In this document: piece after piece, positions 51,525 through 60,322 of the stretch
Position numbering within the stretch: position 1 is the stretch's first letter
How the letters are laid out: each line of letters starts with the position of its first letter
Assembly (NCBI RefSeq): GCF_039523035.1
Contig: NZ_BAAAEN010000012.1
Location: forward strand, 62,001 to 126,000
DNA from: Pigmentiphaga daeguensis
Lineage (GTDB): Bacteria; Pseudomonadota; Gammaproteobacteria; Burkholderiales; Burkholderiaceae_B
Direction of reading: 5' to 3'
DNA: 64,000 nt
Notes under the pieces: generated by a model
Told to the model about the DNA's origin: nothing
Seen by the model: the letters and a program-made list of their open reading frames with translations, nothing else
The model's database searches: none
Made by a program: the position numbers and the translations under genes

Positions 51525-52460
51525 ATGCGCCTTCAACAATTGCAGCTCCTGCTCGTGCTGGCCCAGACCGGCAGCCTGCGCGCCTCGGCCGAGATGTTGC
51601 ACGTCTCGCAGCCGGCCCTGACCAAATCGCTGCGCCAGCTGGAAGACGAATTCGGGACCACGCTGGTGCTGCGCACCGCCAAGGGGGTAAGGCTGGCGCC
51701 GGCGGGCGAGATGCTGGCGGCCCGGGCGGCCACCGTGATGCGCGAACTGGGGCGGGCGCGCGAGGAGATCGCCTGGCACACCGAACATGCCCAGGCCAGC
51801 GTCACCGTGGGCCTGTCGCCGGGCGGCGCCATCCTGCTCGGGCCCGGCGCCCTGGCGCGCTTCCGGGCGCGCTGGCCGCAGGTGCGCATACGGCTGGTCG
51901 ATACGCTGTATCCGCGCATGTTCGCGCAACTGCGGGCCGGGGAACTGGATCTGGCGATCGGGCCGCTGCCGGTCGAAGGCGCACGGCGCGACCTGGCCAT
52001 CCAGCCCATCTTCACGAGCCGGAACCTGATCGCCGCCCGCTGCGGGCATCCGCTGGCGGACCGTACCCGGCTGGCCGACCTGGCCCAGGCCGCCTGGGTG
52101 CTGACGGGACCGGCGGGCGGGCCGGGCGACCCCCGGCGGATGGATTTCGAGTCGCGCGGGCTGCCGGCGCCCGACGTGCGCCTGGAGTGCGAGTCGTTCT
52201 CGACGCTGTTGGCGATTCTGCCGGACCTGGACATCCTGGGCGTGGTGCCCGAGGGATTCTTCCAGCGGCATGGGCCGGCGATGAATCTCGTGGCCCTGCC
52301 GATCGCGGACGACTTGCCCGCGACCACGATCCACCTGGTGGCACGGGCCGACGCGCCGCTGACCGTCCCGGCCCAGCGGCTGTACGAAGCGTTCGAGCAA
52401 GAGGCGCGCGGCCTGCGCGCCGACGTGCAGCCGGCGCGCGCCCGGCGGCGCAGGGCCTAG
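51525..52460 (+). CDS. LysR-family regulator of the sulfatase operon
   Basis: 311 residues from ATG 51525. HTH RLQQLQLLLVLAQTGSLRASAEMLHVSQPALTKSLRQLE (residues 2-40), then a GltC/CbbR-like effector domain and a basic C-terminal tail ending RARRRRA. Divergent from the sulfatase over a 119-base interval that includes an AT-rich stretch around 51482-51510 and is the likely shared promoter. It overlaps the mltA 3' end by 4 bases. Confidence 0.88.
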   Translation: MRLQQLQLLLVLAQTGSLRASAEMLHVSQPALTKSLRQLEDEFGTTLVLRTAKGVRLAPAGEMLAARAATVMRELGRAREEIAWHTEHAQASVTVGLSPGGAILLGPGALARFRARWPQVRIRLVDTLYPRMFAQLRAGELDLAIGPLPVEGARRDLAIQPIFTSRNLIAARCGHPLADRTRLADLAQAAWVLTGPAGGPGDPRRMDFESRGLPAPDVRLECESFSTLLAILPDLDILGVVPEGFFQRHGPAMNLVALPIADDLPATTIHLVARADAPLTVPAQRLYEAFEQEARGLRADVQPARARRRRA

Positions 52461-53845
52461 CGCGCCGGCGCCGGCACCCCTTCGTTCTTCGGCCACAGCA
52501 CCCACAACCGGGTCGGCTGCTTCATGCGGCCGGCCATTTCCCCGGCCTCGTCGCCGAACCCCCAGAACAGGTCCACCCGGGCCGGGCCCTTGATGGCCGT
52601 GCCGGTGTCCTGGGCCAGGGCCACGACGTTCATGGGCTGGCGCGAGGCCGGCTGGGTGGTCGACAGGAACACTGGGCTGCCCAGCGGCACGATGGACGGG
52701 TCCACGGCCAGCGAGCGATGCGGCGTCAGGGGCAGCCCCATGGCGCCGCGCGGTCCCTCGGACGGGTCGGCCACGGCTTCCTCGCGGAAGAACACCACGG
52801 CCGGGTTGGCGTTGAGCATTTCCTTGACGCGCGCCGGATTGCGCTGGGCCCAGGCTCGTATGCCCTGCATCGATGCCTGCGCCGGCGTCAGTTCCCCTTT
52901 GTCGATCAGCCACTTGCCGATCGACACGTAGGGATGGCCGTTGTGGTCGGCATAGGCCACGCGGATGGTGCTGCCCTGGCCGGGGCCGTTGTCGAGCATC
53001 GCGCGGCCAGTGCCCTGCACCTGCAGGAAGAAGGCATCGACCGGATCGTTGACCCAGACGATGGCCGGCGGCTGGCGCTCGGGCCGCTCGATTTCCCCGC
53101 GCGTGTCGTAGGGAACGACGCGCTTGCCGTCGAGCTTGCCCCGCACGCGCTTGCCCACGAGTTCCGGGTACAGGCCGCCCAGGTCTATGGTCAGCAGGTC
53201 GGCCGGGACCGCGTAGAGCGGCCACTGGTAGGCGCCGCCGCGTTCGCGCGAGGCATGCACCAGCGGCTCGTAGTAGCTCGTGGCCAGGCCGGAGGCGACT
53301 TCGCCGCCCGGGCCGCGTACCGACCACGGCTGCAGCCACTGTTCCATGAAGGCACGCACCTGGTCCGCCGAGGGCGTGGCCGGCAGCTCGCGCGCGGCCG
53401 CGCAGACCTGCTGCCACGCATAGGGGTCGGCCATGGGAGGCGCGGTGTTGGAGACCGGCCGGCCCGTGCGCAGGATGATGGACCGGCAATTGGCCAGGAA
53501 CGGACGCCAGATCGCCTCGACCGTATCGGTACGCCAGCCCGGCAACTGCTGCCAGGTCCCGCGCACGAAGTGCTTGCTGCTTTGCAGGGCGGGCTTGCTG
53601 GCCGGCCGGGGAACGGGCGGGGGCAGCGGCCGCGCGCTGTCGGGCACCGGCGGAGGCGCTACCGTGGCTGGCGGGGCGGTCACGGCGGGCTGGGACGGCG
53701 CCGTGCCTGTGTCCTGCGGGGCCTGGCCCGTGCCGGTCGGCTGCGCGCATCCGGCCACGGCCGCGGCCAGGGCGAGCGCGGACAGGGGGAAGCGGTTAAA
53801 TTGGCGGCAATGCCAGTTCCTGGCAATGAACTCGCGAAGGGACAT
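52457..53845 (-). CDS. mltA: MltA membrane-bound lytic murein transglycosylase A
   Basis: 462 residues from ATG 53845. Lipobox in LALAAAVAGCAQ (Cys near residue 33). A 60-residue proline/alanine linker precedes the MltA domain and the C-terminal 3D (DDD) domain: VALAQDTGTAIKGPARVDLFWGFGDEAG includes the three conserved aspartates. Cuts peptidoglycan glycan strands to 1,6-anhydro ends. The start codon is within 2 bases of a divergent small ORF start, so promoters must overlap the genes. Confidence 0.9.
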   Translation of the reverse strand: MSLREFIARNWHCRQFNRFPLSALALAAAVAGCAQPTGTGQAPQDTGTAPSQPAVTAPPATVAPPPVPDSARPLPPPVPRPASKPALQSSKHFVRGTWQQLPGWRTDTVEAIWRPFLANCRSIILRTGRPVSNTAPPMADPYAWQQVCAAARELPATPSADQVRAFMEQWLQPWSVRGPGGEVASGLATSYYEPLVHASRERGGAYQWPLYAVPADLLTIDLGGLYPELVGKRVRGKLDGKRVVPYDTRGEIERPERQPPAIVWVNDPVDAFFLQVQGTGRAMLDNGPGQGSTIRVAYADHNGHPYVSIGKWLIDKGELTPAQASMQGIRAWAQRNPARVKEMLNANPAVVFFREEAVADPSEGPRGAMGLPLTPHRSLAVDPSIVPLGSPVFLSTTQPASRQPMNVVALAQDTGTAIKGPARVDLFWGFGDEAGEMAGRMKQPTRLWVLWPKNEGVPAPAR

Positions 53846-53846
53846 T

Positions 53847-54050
53847 ATGTGGTTGCTCCTGCTGGAAGCGTTCCTGGCGCTTTCCATACTCATATTCATC
53901 GTGGTGTGGACCATGCGAGGCAGGGTCAATCCCCCCCCTACGCGCTCCGCGCGCCCCCCAGGGGGCGATGCGAACGGACCGGCAAAGCCGGATCCGCCGC
54001 ATCCTGTGTCCCCACCGTTGCGTTCTGGGACAGATGCCGGCGAGGAGTAG
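53847..54050 (+). CDS. Possible small membrane protein with repeat-derived tail
   Basis: 67 codons from ATG 53847, preceded by GAAGGGA. Residues 1-24 form one hydrophobic helix (WLLLLEAFLALSILIFIVVW). The rest, proline/glycine-rich, is encoded by an intergenic-repeat-like sequence with hairpins (see 53952-53967), so the true end of a functional product is doubtful. It is divergent from mltA and convergent with apaG. A real gene is plausible but not certain. Confidence 0.5.
   Translation: MWLLLLEAFLALSILIFIVVWTMRGRVNPPPTRSARPPGGDANGPAKPDPPHPVSPPLRSGTDAGEE
53952..53967. repeat. GC hairpin in repeat-like stretch
   Basis: CGCCCCC, two bases, GGGGGCG. It lies in a stretch (about 53930-54010) with further short dyads such as CCGGC-AAA-GCCGG, of the type that recurs between genes in Bordetella and Achromobacter genomes. 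Copy number cannot be tested here. Confidence 0.5.
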
Positions 54051-54059
54051 GGGCGCTCA

Positions 54060-54434
54060 TCAGTGCAACGTCCGGGGCATGGCCAGGACGAATTCGGGGA
54101 TGTCGACCTCGAAGGGCATGCCGTTCTCGCCGACGCAGTGGTAGGTGCCGCGCATGGTGCCCACCGGCGTCGAAAGCGGGCAGCCGCTGGTGTATTCGAA
54201 GCTTTCGCCGGGCTGCAGCAGGGGTTGCTGGCCCACGACCCCCAGGCCCCGGACTTCCTGCTCCTGCTGGTTGCCGTCGGTGATGATCCAGTGGCGGCTG
54301 ATCAGCTGGGCGGGTTCGGATCCGGTGTTGGTGATGCGGATGGTGTACGCAAAGACGTATTGCAGCTTGCCGGGGTCGGATTGATCGGCCAGGTAGCGGG
54401 GCTGTACGGTAACCGTCAGTTCATGAGATTTCAT
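54060..54434 (-). CDS. apaG: ApaG protein
   Basis: 124 residues, standard length. Fibronectin-III-like beta sandwich with VTVQPRYLADQSDP, YTIRITNTGSEPAQLISRHWIITDG and GTYHCVGENGMPFEVDIPEF, which are signature strands of ApaG. Function obscure; mutants affect Co2+ resistance in Salmonella. It is divergent from rpe. Confidence 0.95.
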   Translation of the reverse strand: MKSHELTVTVQPRYLADQSDPGKLQYVFAYTIRITNTGSEPAQLISRHWIITDGNQQEQEVRGLGVVGQQPLLQPGESFEYTSGCPLSTPVGTMRGTYHCVGENGMPFEVDIPEFVLAMPRTLH

Positions 54435-54554
54435 GCGTGCGCCATAGGGGTCTGACAAGCTTCTACAATGGGAGGCATCCGGCCGGGCCGGCATCCGCGG
54501 GCATGGCGTCCGCCGGGATGCCGGGCGGGCCTGCTCCTGCAAACGGAATATCTT

Positions 54555-55271
54555 ATGCCAGCCTTCACCATTTCCGGGCCCGCTTCCACGCGTATCGCCC
54601 CCAGCATTCTATCCGCCGATTTCGCCCGCTTGGGGGAAGAGGTGCGCAATGTCGTGGCCGCCGGTGCGGATTGGATACATTTCGACGTGATGGACAACCA
54701 TTACGTGCCCAACCTGACCATCGGCCCCATGGTCTGTGAGGCCATCCGCCCCCACGTGCAGGTGCCCATCGACGTGCACCTGATGGTGGAGCCGGTGGAT
54801 GCGCTGATCCCGATGTTCGCCAAGGCCGGCGCCGACGTCATCACCTTCCACCCCGAGGCCTCGCGCCACGTCGACCGTACCCTGGCGCTGATCCGCGACC
54901 ACGGCTGCCAGGCCGGGCTGGTGTTCAACCCCGCCACGCCCCTGGACTGGATGGATTACGTGATGGACAAGCTGGACATCGTGCTGCTGATGTCGGTCAA
55001 CCCCGGCTTCGGGGGCCAGAGCTTCCTGCCTTCCACGCTGGACAAGCTGCGCCAGGCGCGCACGCGGCTGGATCGCTGGCAGGCGGAAACCGGCCGCGTC
55101 ATCGCGCTGGAGGTCGACGGCGGGGTCAAGGCCGACAACATCGCCGCCATCCGCGCGGCGGGCGCCGATACCTTCGTCGCCGGGTCGGCCATCTTCGGCA
55201 AGCCCGACTACGCGGCGGTCATCAAGGAAATGCGTGCGCAGATCGCCAAGGGCGATGCGTCCTACGCCTGA
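54555..55271 (+). CDS. rpe: Ribulose-phosphate 3-epimerase
   Basis: 238 residues. TIM barrel with APSILSADFARL, HFDVMDNHYVPN (metal His and Asp), VPIDVHLMVEP (metal His), MSVNPGFGGQSF phosphate loop and LEVDGGVK (catalytic Asp). Interconverts ribulose 5-phosphate and xylulose 5-phosphate. Followed 27 bases later by gph. Confidence 0.97.
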   Translation: MPAFTISGPASTRIAPSILSADFARLGEEVRNVVAAGADWIHFDVMDNHYVPNLTIGPMVCEAIRPHVQVPIDVHLMVEPVDALIPMFAKAGADVITFHPEASRHVDRTLALIRDHGCQAGLVFNPATPLDWMDYVMDKLDIVLLMSVNPGFGGQSFLPSTLDKLRQARTRLDRWQAETGRVIALEVDGGVKADNIAAIRAAGADTFVAGSAIFGKPDYAAVIKEMRAQIAKGDASYA

Positions 55272-55298
55272 GCCGGACCCGGCAAGCAAGGAGCCAGC

Positions 55299-56009
55299 AT
55301 GAGTTTTCGCGCCGTACTGATCGATCTCGACGGGACCCTGGTGGATTCCGTGCCCGACCTGGCGCGCGCGGCGAACGTCATGCGGGTCGAATTCGGACTG
55401 GTGCCCCTGCGCGAGGACGTGATCGCCACCTTCGTCGGCAAGGGCATGGAGAACCTGGTGCACCGCGCGCTGTCGGGCAGCCTGGACGGCCGCGCCGGGC
55501 AGGAGCGTTTTCCGGAGGCACTGGATGTCTTCCGCCATGCCTACCAGGAGGTCAACGGCGAGACCGCCCGCATCTTCGACGGCGTGCTCGAGGGCCTGCA
55601 GGCCATGAAGGCACAGGGCCTGCGCATCGCGGTCGTGACCAACAAGCCGGCCGAGTTCACCGGCCCGCTCCTGGAGCGGATCGGGCTGCGCGCCTATTTC
55701 GACGCCGTGGTCAGCGGCGACAGCGTGGCCCGCAAGAAACCGGATCCCGACCCCGTGCTGCATGCGTGTGAACTGCTGGGCGTCACGCCGGCCGAGGCCG
55801 TGGTGGTGGGCGACTCCATGAACGATGCGTCGGCGGCCAAGGCGGCCGGTTGCCGCGTGCTGCTCGTCCCCTACGGTTACAACGAGGGGCGGGATGTGCA
55901 TGCCATCGAGTCCGATGGTATAGTTTCCACGCTCGTCGACGCGGCACAATGGATTTCCCAGTCGCAGGTCCTGTCCCGCACCACGGTGGTTCCGCCGGCG
56001 TCGTTCTAG
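55299..56009 (+). CDS. gph: Phosphoglycolate phosphatase
   Basis: 236 residues, HAD superfamily. Motif I DLDGTLVDS (D9, D11), motif II VVTNKP, motif III KPDPDP and motif IV VVGDSMND. Sits in the conserved rpe-gph-trpE order. Dephosphorylates 2-phosphoglycolate from DNA repair. Confidence 0.94.
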   Translation: MSFRAVLIDLDGTLVDSVPDLARAANVMRVEFGLVPLREDVIATFVGKGMENLVHRALSGSLDGRAGQERFPEALDVFRHAYQEVNGETARIFDGVLEGLQAMKAQGLRIAVVTNKPAEFTGPLLERIGLRAYFDAVVSGDSVARKKPDPDPVLHACELLGVTPAEAVVVGDSMNDASAAKAAGCRVLLVPYGYNEGRDVHAIESDGIVSTLVDAAQWISQSQVLSRTTVVPPASF

Positions 56010-56037
56010 TTTCTTCCCAGGGTCTTTTCCCGCACAT

Positions 56038-56115
56038 ATGGTTGCCATGACTCGGTCGTCCGCTCAAACCTGCGCCTGGTGGCGCTGGTGGCGTTCGTCT
56101 GCCGGGTGGTGGTGA
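56038..56115 (+). CDS. trpL: Tryptophan-rich leader peptide of trpE
   Basis: A 25-codon frame (ATG 56038, in-frame ATG at 56047) ends with six tryptophans among its last 12 residues: WWRWW, then SSAG, then WW, directly before a TGA at 56113. It lies between gph and trpE and ends 157 bases upstream of trpE. This is the classical arrangement of a transcription attenuator that senses charged Trp-tRNA. Neither ATG has a good Shine-Dalgarno, so the start is uncertain. Confidence 0.85.
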   Translation: MVAMTRSSAQTCAWWRWWRSSAGWW

Positions 56116-56123
56116 TTCTCTCC

Positions 56124-56204
56124 GGCCGTAAGCCAGCGCGCTAAGCGGCCCCTAGCAAATCCCGATACGAATCTCCCCGCCCGAGTCCTGCCGGACCGTC
56201 GGGG
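56124..56204 (+). promoter_or_regulatory. trpE attenuator hairpins
   Basis: Downstream of the Trp-rich frame are two stem-loops: GGCCG (56124-56128) with CGGCC (56146-56150), extended by AGC/GCT; and CCCCG (56175-56179) with CGGGG (56200-56204), extended inside by GTCC (56185-56188) and GGAC (56193-56196). No clear T-run follows the second, so the terminator form is not proven. Exact pairing between leader and terminator arms needs folding. Confidence 0.55.
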
Positions 56205-56272
56205 CATGTCTGCTCGTGCGTTCCGGACAGGGGCCGGCGGAACTCCAACATTCCACGCGATACGAGGCAAGC

Positions 56273-57793
56273 ATGACCGAAGTCGAATTCCAGGCCCTGG
56301 CTTCCCAGGGATACAACCGCATCCCGCTGGTGTCCGAAACCTATGCCGACCTGGATACCCCGCTCGGGCTCTATCTGAAACTGGCCCAGAGCGGGCCCCG
56401 GCGCGGCGCCATGAGCTGCCTGCTGGAGTCCGTGGTGGGCGGCGAGCGTTTCGGGCGCTACTCCTTCATCGGCCTGCCCGCGCGCACCTTCATCCGGGCG
56501 CGCGGCCGCAACGTCGAGGTGGTGACCGACGACCAGGTGGTCGAGCGCCACGAGGGCGATCCGCTCGCTTTCATCGCCGAATACCAGAAACGCTTCAAGG
56601 TGGCGCTGCGTCCCGGGATGCCCCGTTTCGTGGGCGGCCTGGCCGGCTACTTCGGCCATGACATGGTCCGCCACATCGAACCCCGGCTGGGCCCCTGCAC
56701 CAAGCCCGACCCCGCCGGCATGGGCGATCCGGTGCCCGACCTGCTGCTGCTGTTGATCGACGAACTGGCCATCATCGACAACCTGAGCGGGCGGCTTTAC
56801 CTGATGGTCTACGCCGACCCCGGCCAGCGCGAAGCCTATGCCCGCGCCCGCACCCGCCTGCTGGACCTGCGTGCCCAGCTGCGCCGCCCGGCCGAGATCC
56901 CGTACAGCCAGGCCAGCATGGTCACCGAGACCCGCCGCGACTTCCAGAAGCCGGACTACCTGGCGGCCGTGCGCAAGGCCAAGGAATACATCGCCGCCGG
57001 CGACCTGATGCAGGTCCAGGTGGGCCAGGTCATTGCCAAGCCCTTCCGCGATTCGCCGCTGTCGCTGTACCGGGCGCTGCGCTCGCTCAATCCCTCGCCC
57101 TACATGTACTTCTGGAATTTCGGCGACTTCCACGTCGTGGGTTCCTCGCCCGAGATCCTGGTGCGGCAGGAGGCGGTGCAGGAACAGGGCGAGACCCGCA
57201 GCCGCGTCACGATCCGGCCCCTGGCCGGCACCCGTCCGCGTGGCGGCACGCCCGAGGAAGACCTGGCGCTGGCCGAGGAACTGCGCGCCGATCCCAAGGA
57301 GATTGCCGAGCATGTCATGCTGATCGACCTGGCCCGTAACGACGTCGGCCGCATCGCCGAGATCGGCTCGGTGCAGGTGACCGACCAATTGGCGATCGAA
57401 CGCTATTCGCATGTCATGCACCTGGTGTCCAACGTCACCGGGCTGCTGCGCCGGGACATGAGTTCCATGGACGTGCTGCGCGCGACCTTTCCGGCAGGCA
57501 CGCTGTCCGGCGCGCCCAAGGTGCGGGCGCTGGAACTGATCGACGAACTGGAGCCGGTGCGGCGCTGCGTGTACGGCGGGGCGGCGGGCTACCTGAGCTA
57601 CGGCGGCGAGATGGACCTGGCCATCGCCATCCGCACCGGCGTGATCAAGAACGGCATGCTGTACGCGCAGGCGGCCGCCGGCGTGGTGGCCGACTCCGAG
57701 CCCGAGAAGGAATGGGCGGAAACGGAGGCCAAGGCGCGGGCGGTGCTACGGGCGGCGGAGCAGGTGCAGCTGGGATTGGACGATCCGGTCTGA
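56273..57793 (+). CDS. trpE: Anthranilate synthase component I
   Basis: 506 residues, ATG 56273 after GAGGCAAG. Feedback site LLES (near residue 49-52), chorismate-binding domain with IRPLAGTRPRGGTPEED, DLARNDVGR, and GTLSGAPKVRA. Makes anthranilate from chorismate with TrpG. No trpG, trpD or trpC follows; the next gene is convergent (57808). The Trp-rich leader supports attenuation control. Confidence 0.97.
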   Translation: MTEVEFQALASQGYNRIPLVSETYADLDTPLGLYLKLAQSGPRRGAMSCLLESVVGGERFGRYSFIGLPARTFIRARGRNVEVVTDDQVVERHEGDPLAFIAEYQKRFKVALRPGMPRFVGGLAGYFGHDMVRHIEPRLGPCTKPDPAGMGDPVPDLLLLLIDELAIIDNLSGRLYLMVYADPGQREAYARARTRLLDLRAQLRRPAEIPYSQASMVTETRRDFQKPDYLAAVRKAKEYIAAGDLMQVQVGQVIAKPFRDSPLSLYRALRSLNPSPYMYFWNFGDFHVVGSSPEILVRQEAVQEQGETRSRVTIRPLAGTRPRGGTPEEDLALAEELRADPKEIAEHVMLIDLARNDVGRIAEIGSVQVTDQLAIERYSHVMHLVSNVTGLLRRDMSSMDVLRATFPAGTLSGAPKVRALELIDELEPVRRCVYGGAAGYLSYGGEMDLAIAIRTGVIKNGMLYAQAAAGVVADSEPEKEWAETEAKARAVLRAAEQVQLGLDDPV

Positions 57794-57807
57794 AGGGCGC
57801 CTGCCTC

Positions 57808-58542
57808 TCAATCCGCCGGCGCCACCGATACGCCCTCGATCCGGTGGCGCTCCAGGGCCTCGGCCACGAAGCCGGACGCCTTGGCCTCTTCCACATAGGT
57901 CCGCAGCACCCGGATGGCCTCGTCGCCGCGGCCCTTGGGCAGGCCCATGGCCTGACGTATTTCCATGAAGCGCCCGGGCAGGAGGCGCAGCCCGCCGCGG
58001 GCCGCCATGTCGGCCTCCAGTTGCTGGCGTACGCCGGCGGCGACGTCGGCGCCTTCCTTCACGAAGACCTCGACCACCGATGGCGACGTGGGCGCGCGCA
58101 GCAGCGTGGCGTGCTGGAGCGCGCGGGTCAGGAACAGGTCGTAGGCGCTGCCGCGGCCGACCACGACGGTGGTGCCCTCGGCGTCGACTTCGTCGTTGCT
58201 GCGCAGCGGCGAGTCATGAGGCACCAGGTAGCATCCCTCGATGATCACGTAGGGAGCGGTAAAGCCTATGCCTTGCCCACGCTCGGGATCGATGGCGAAG
58301 AAGCCGACGTCGGCCTCTTCGTCGGTGACCGCGCGCACGGATTCGCCGGCGCTCTTGAACACCTTCAGTTCGATGGGCAGGTCCAGCCGGCGCGCCAGTT
58401 CCCGCGCCAGGTCGACCGATACGCCGCGCGGGGTGTCGCTGCCCGCGTCCAGGGAGGCGAGGATGGGATTGCCGATGTTGATGGAGGCGCGCAGCACGCC
58501 GGTGGGGGCGAAGGCGGTGCGTACGTCGGGAGTGATGGGCAT
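57808..58542 (-). CDS. Family 3 solute-binding domain protein without signal peptide
   Basis: 244 residues from ATG 58542. The fold is SBP_bac_3: LRASINIGNPILAS, GVSVDLARELARRLDLPIELKVFKSAG and DVGFFAIDPERGQGIGFTAPYV. The N-terminus (MPITPDVRTAFAPTG) has no hydrophobic signal sequence, so the protein is probably cytoplasmic, or the start is misassigned. It is 2 bases after the metallo-beta-lactamase-fold gene, in the same operon. Could be an enzyme-like binding protein (cyclohexadienyl-dehydratase type) or a sensor. Confidence 0.82.
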   Translation of the reverse strand: MPITPDVRTAFAPTGVLRASINIGNPILASLDAGSDTPRGVSVDLARELARRLDLPIELKVFKSAGESVRAVTDEEADVGFFAIDPERGQGIGFTAPYVIIEGCYLVPHDSPLRSNDEVDAEGTTVVVGRGSAYDLFLTRALQHATLLRAPTSPSVVEVFVKEGADVAAGVRQQLEADMAARGGLRLLPGRFMEIRQAMGLPKGRGDEAIRVLRTYVEEAKASGFVAEALERHRIEGVSVAPAD

Positions 58543-58544
58543 GG

Positions 58545-59330
58545 TCAAGCGTTCGCGAGTTGAGAGAAATCGAGGCGGGGCGGGCAGCACAGATCGATCT
58601 TCGTCTGCTGCAGCGTCTCGCTGAACCAGGCGCCGATTTCGGCGGCGCGTTCGCCCACGTAGACGGGGCGGCCGTCGGCGTCCAGGCGCATGCTGAGGTC
58701 GTGGCCCGGAACCAGCAATGTGCCGGGCCGCCGCTTCCAGAGCTGCCAGATCGTTTCCAGGCTGCGGGCGCTGGCCTGCGCGTCGTCGGTGTCCGCCACG
58801 CTCATGCTGAGCAGTTCGGCGCGGTTCTTGGCCGCGTCGCCGGTGAACAGCACCGGTTCCTGCGCATCGGTCAGATAGAACAGGAGATGGCCGGGCGTAT
58901 GGCCCGGGGCCGCGATGGCCTGCAGCCCGGGCAGGAAGGTTTCGCCGTCGCGCACCCGCCGCACGCGCGGCGAGGCGCATAGTTCGCGTACGTAGAGTTC
59001 GGGGATGGGGTTGAAACCGGGCGGCTGGGCGGCGGCCCAGCTCAGTTCCTCGTCGCCGATCCAGACGGTGGCCTGCGGAAACAGCGTGAAGTTGACCGCA
59101 TGGTCGTAGTGGGCATGGGTCAGCACCACGTCGGTGATGTCGGCCGGCTGCACGCCGCGGCCGGTGAGCGCCTTCAGGATGGGCTTGCGGGCGCCGAAGG
59201 CGCCGACGTCGACGAGGATGTTGCGGCCGTCGGCGCGAACCAGCGTCACCGTGCTCCAGCCCAGCCCGCCGTGATGGGTGGCGCGTCCAGGGTAGCCCTG
59301 GACCAGGACATCGACCGTTGTCATGTTCAT
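58545..59330 (-). CDS. Metallo-beta-lactamase-fold hydrolase
   Basis: 261 residues. Zn ligands: H72-x-H74-x-D76-H77 (THAHYDH), H144 (PGHTPGH), D165 (GDAAKN) and H210 (VPGHD). Such enzymes hydrolyse lactones, thioesters or phosphodiesters; N-acyl-homoserine lactonase or similar lactonase is one option. Overlaps the upstream Bug stop by 4 bases (ATGA). Confidence 0.86.
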   Translation of the reverse strand: MNMTTVDVLVQGYPGRATHHGGLGWSTVTLVRADGRNILVDVGAFGARKPILKALTGRGVQPADITDVVLTHAHYDHAVNFTLFPQATVWIGDEELSWAAAQPPGFNPIPELYVRELCASPRVRRVRDGETFLPGLQAIAAPGHTPGHLLFYLTDAQEPVLFTGDAAKNRAELLSMSVADTDDAQASARSLETIWQLWKRRPGTLLVPGHDLSMRLDADGRPVYVGERAAEIGAWFSETLQQTKIDLCCPPRLDFSQLANA

Positions 59331-60295
59331 TGCATCCTGATGTTCGCGTCCCGGATCAGACGCCGGTACATGCCGAGTTCGGTGGCGATCAACTGGCCGA
59401 AATCCGTCGGGGAGCCGGCGACGATCTCGTAGCCGCCCTCGTCGGCCAGCCGCTTGACCACATCGGGTTCACGCATGGCTGCGGCCACCGCATCGTTCAG
59501 TGTCCTGACGATGGCCGCATCGGTGCCGGCAGGAGCAAGAATGCCCTGGAACTGCGTGATGTGGAAGCCCTTGTAGCCGAGTTCTTCCATGGTGGGAACA
59601 TCGGGCAGCGCGGGCGAGCGGGTCGGGCCGGACACCGCGAACGCGCGCAGCTTGCCGCCGTGGATATGCGGCACGGCGGTCACGATGGTGTCGAAGGTAA
59701 AGGACAACTGTCCGCCCAGGATATCGGCTAGCGCCTGAGCGTTGCCCTTGTAGGGGACGTGGGTGAGTTCGGTCTTGCTCATCAGCGCCAGGAGCTCTCC
59801 GGCCAGGTGGCCGCCGGCGCCGATGCCGGCGGAACCATAGCTGAGCTTGCCCGGCTGCGCGCGCGCCGTCCGGACCAGGTCGTCCAGGCTGCGCAGGGGC
59901 GAGGCCGCGGGCACGACCAGCGCGTATTGATAGCTGGTCAACTGGCTGACGGGCACGAGGTCCTTCACCGGGTCGTACGGCACCTTGTCGTACAAGGACG
60001 GGTTGACGACCAGCGGCCCGCTGGCATCGGCCAGCAGGGTGTAGCCGTCCGGCTTCGCCTTGGCGACGAAGTCCGTGCCTATCATGCCGTTGGCGCCCGG
60101 CTTGTTCTCGACGACGAAGCTCGCGCCCAGGCGGTCCGAGAGTTTCTGGGCGACCACCCGCGTGGTGATGTCGGCGGCGCCGCCGGCGACGTAGGGCACG
60201 ATGACCCGCACGGGCCTGGATGGGTACTTGTCCGCGGCGTGCGCGTGCCCGGGCAGTGCCAGGGCCAGCATCGCCAGCGTTGCCAGTGTCTTCAT
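59327..60295 (-). CDS. Bug-family transporter receptor
   Basis: 322 residues. Signal peptide (LAMLALALPGHAHAAD, cleavage near residue 21). Landmarks VIVPYVAGGAADITT, VENKPGANG, AKAKPDGYT and LPDVPTMEELG. It lies 27 bases after the dehydrogenase in an operon that reads 62397 to 57808, and has AAGGAG before its start. Confidence 0.92.
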   Translation of the reverse strand: MKTLATLAMLALALPGHAHAADKYPSRPVRVIVPYVAGGAADITTRVVAQKLSDRLGASFVVENKPGANGMIGTDFVAKAKPDGYTLLADASGPLVVNPSLYDKVPYDPVKDLVPVSQLTSYQYALVVPAASPLRSLDDLVRTARAQPGKLSYGSAGIGAGGHLAGELLALMSKTELTHVPYKGNAQALADILGGQLSFTFDTIVTAVPHIHGGKLRAFAVSGPTRSPALPDVPTMEELGYKGFHITQFQGILAPAGTDAAIVRTLNDAVAAAMREPDVVKRLADEGGYEIVAGSPTDFGQLIATELGMYRRLIRDANIRMQ

Positions 60296-60322
60296 GTCTT
60301 TCTCCTTGGTCTGGCCGTGGCG

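Noticed and set aside
53847..54050. The C-terminal half of the small ORF as a functional domain
   Set aside because: It is encoded by a repeat-like stretch with hairpins and low-complexity Pro/Gly codons, so it may be accidental read-through.
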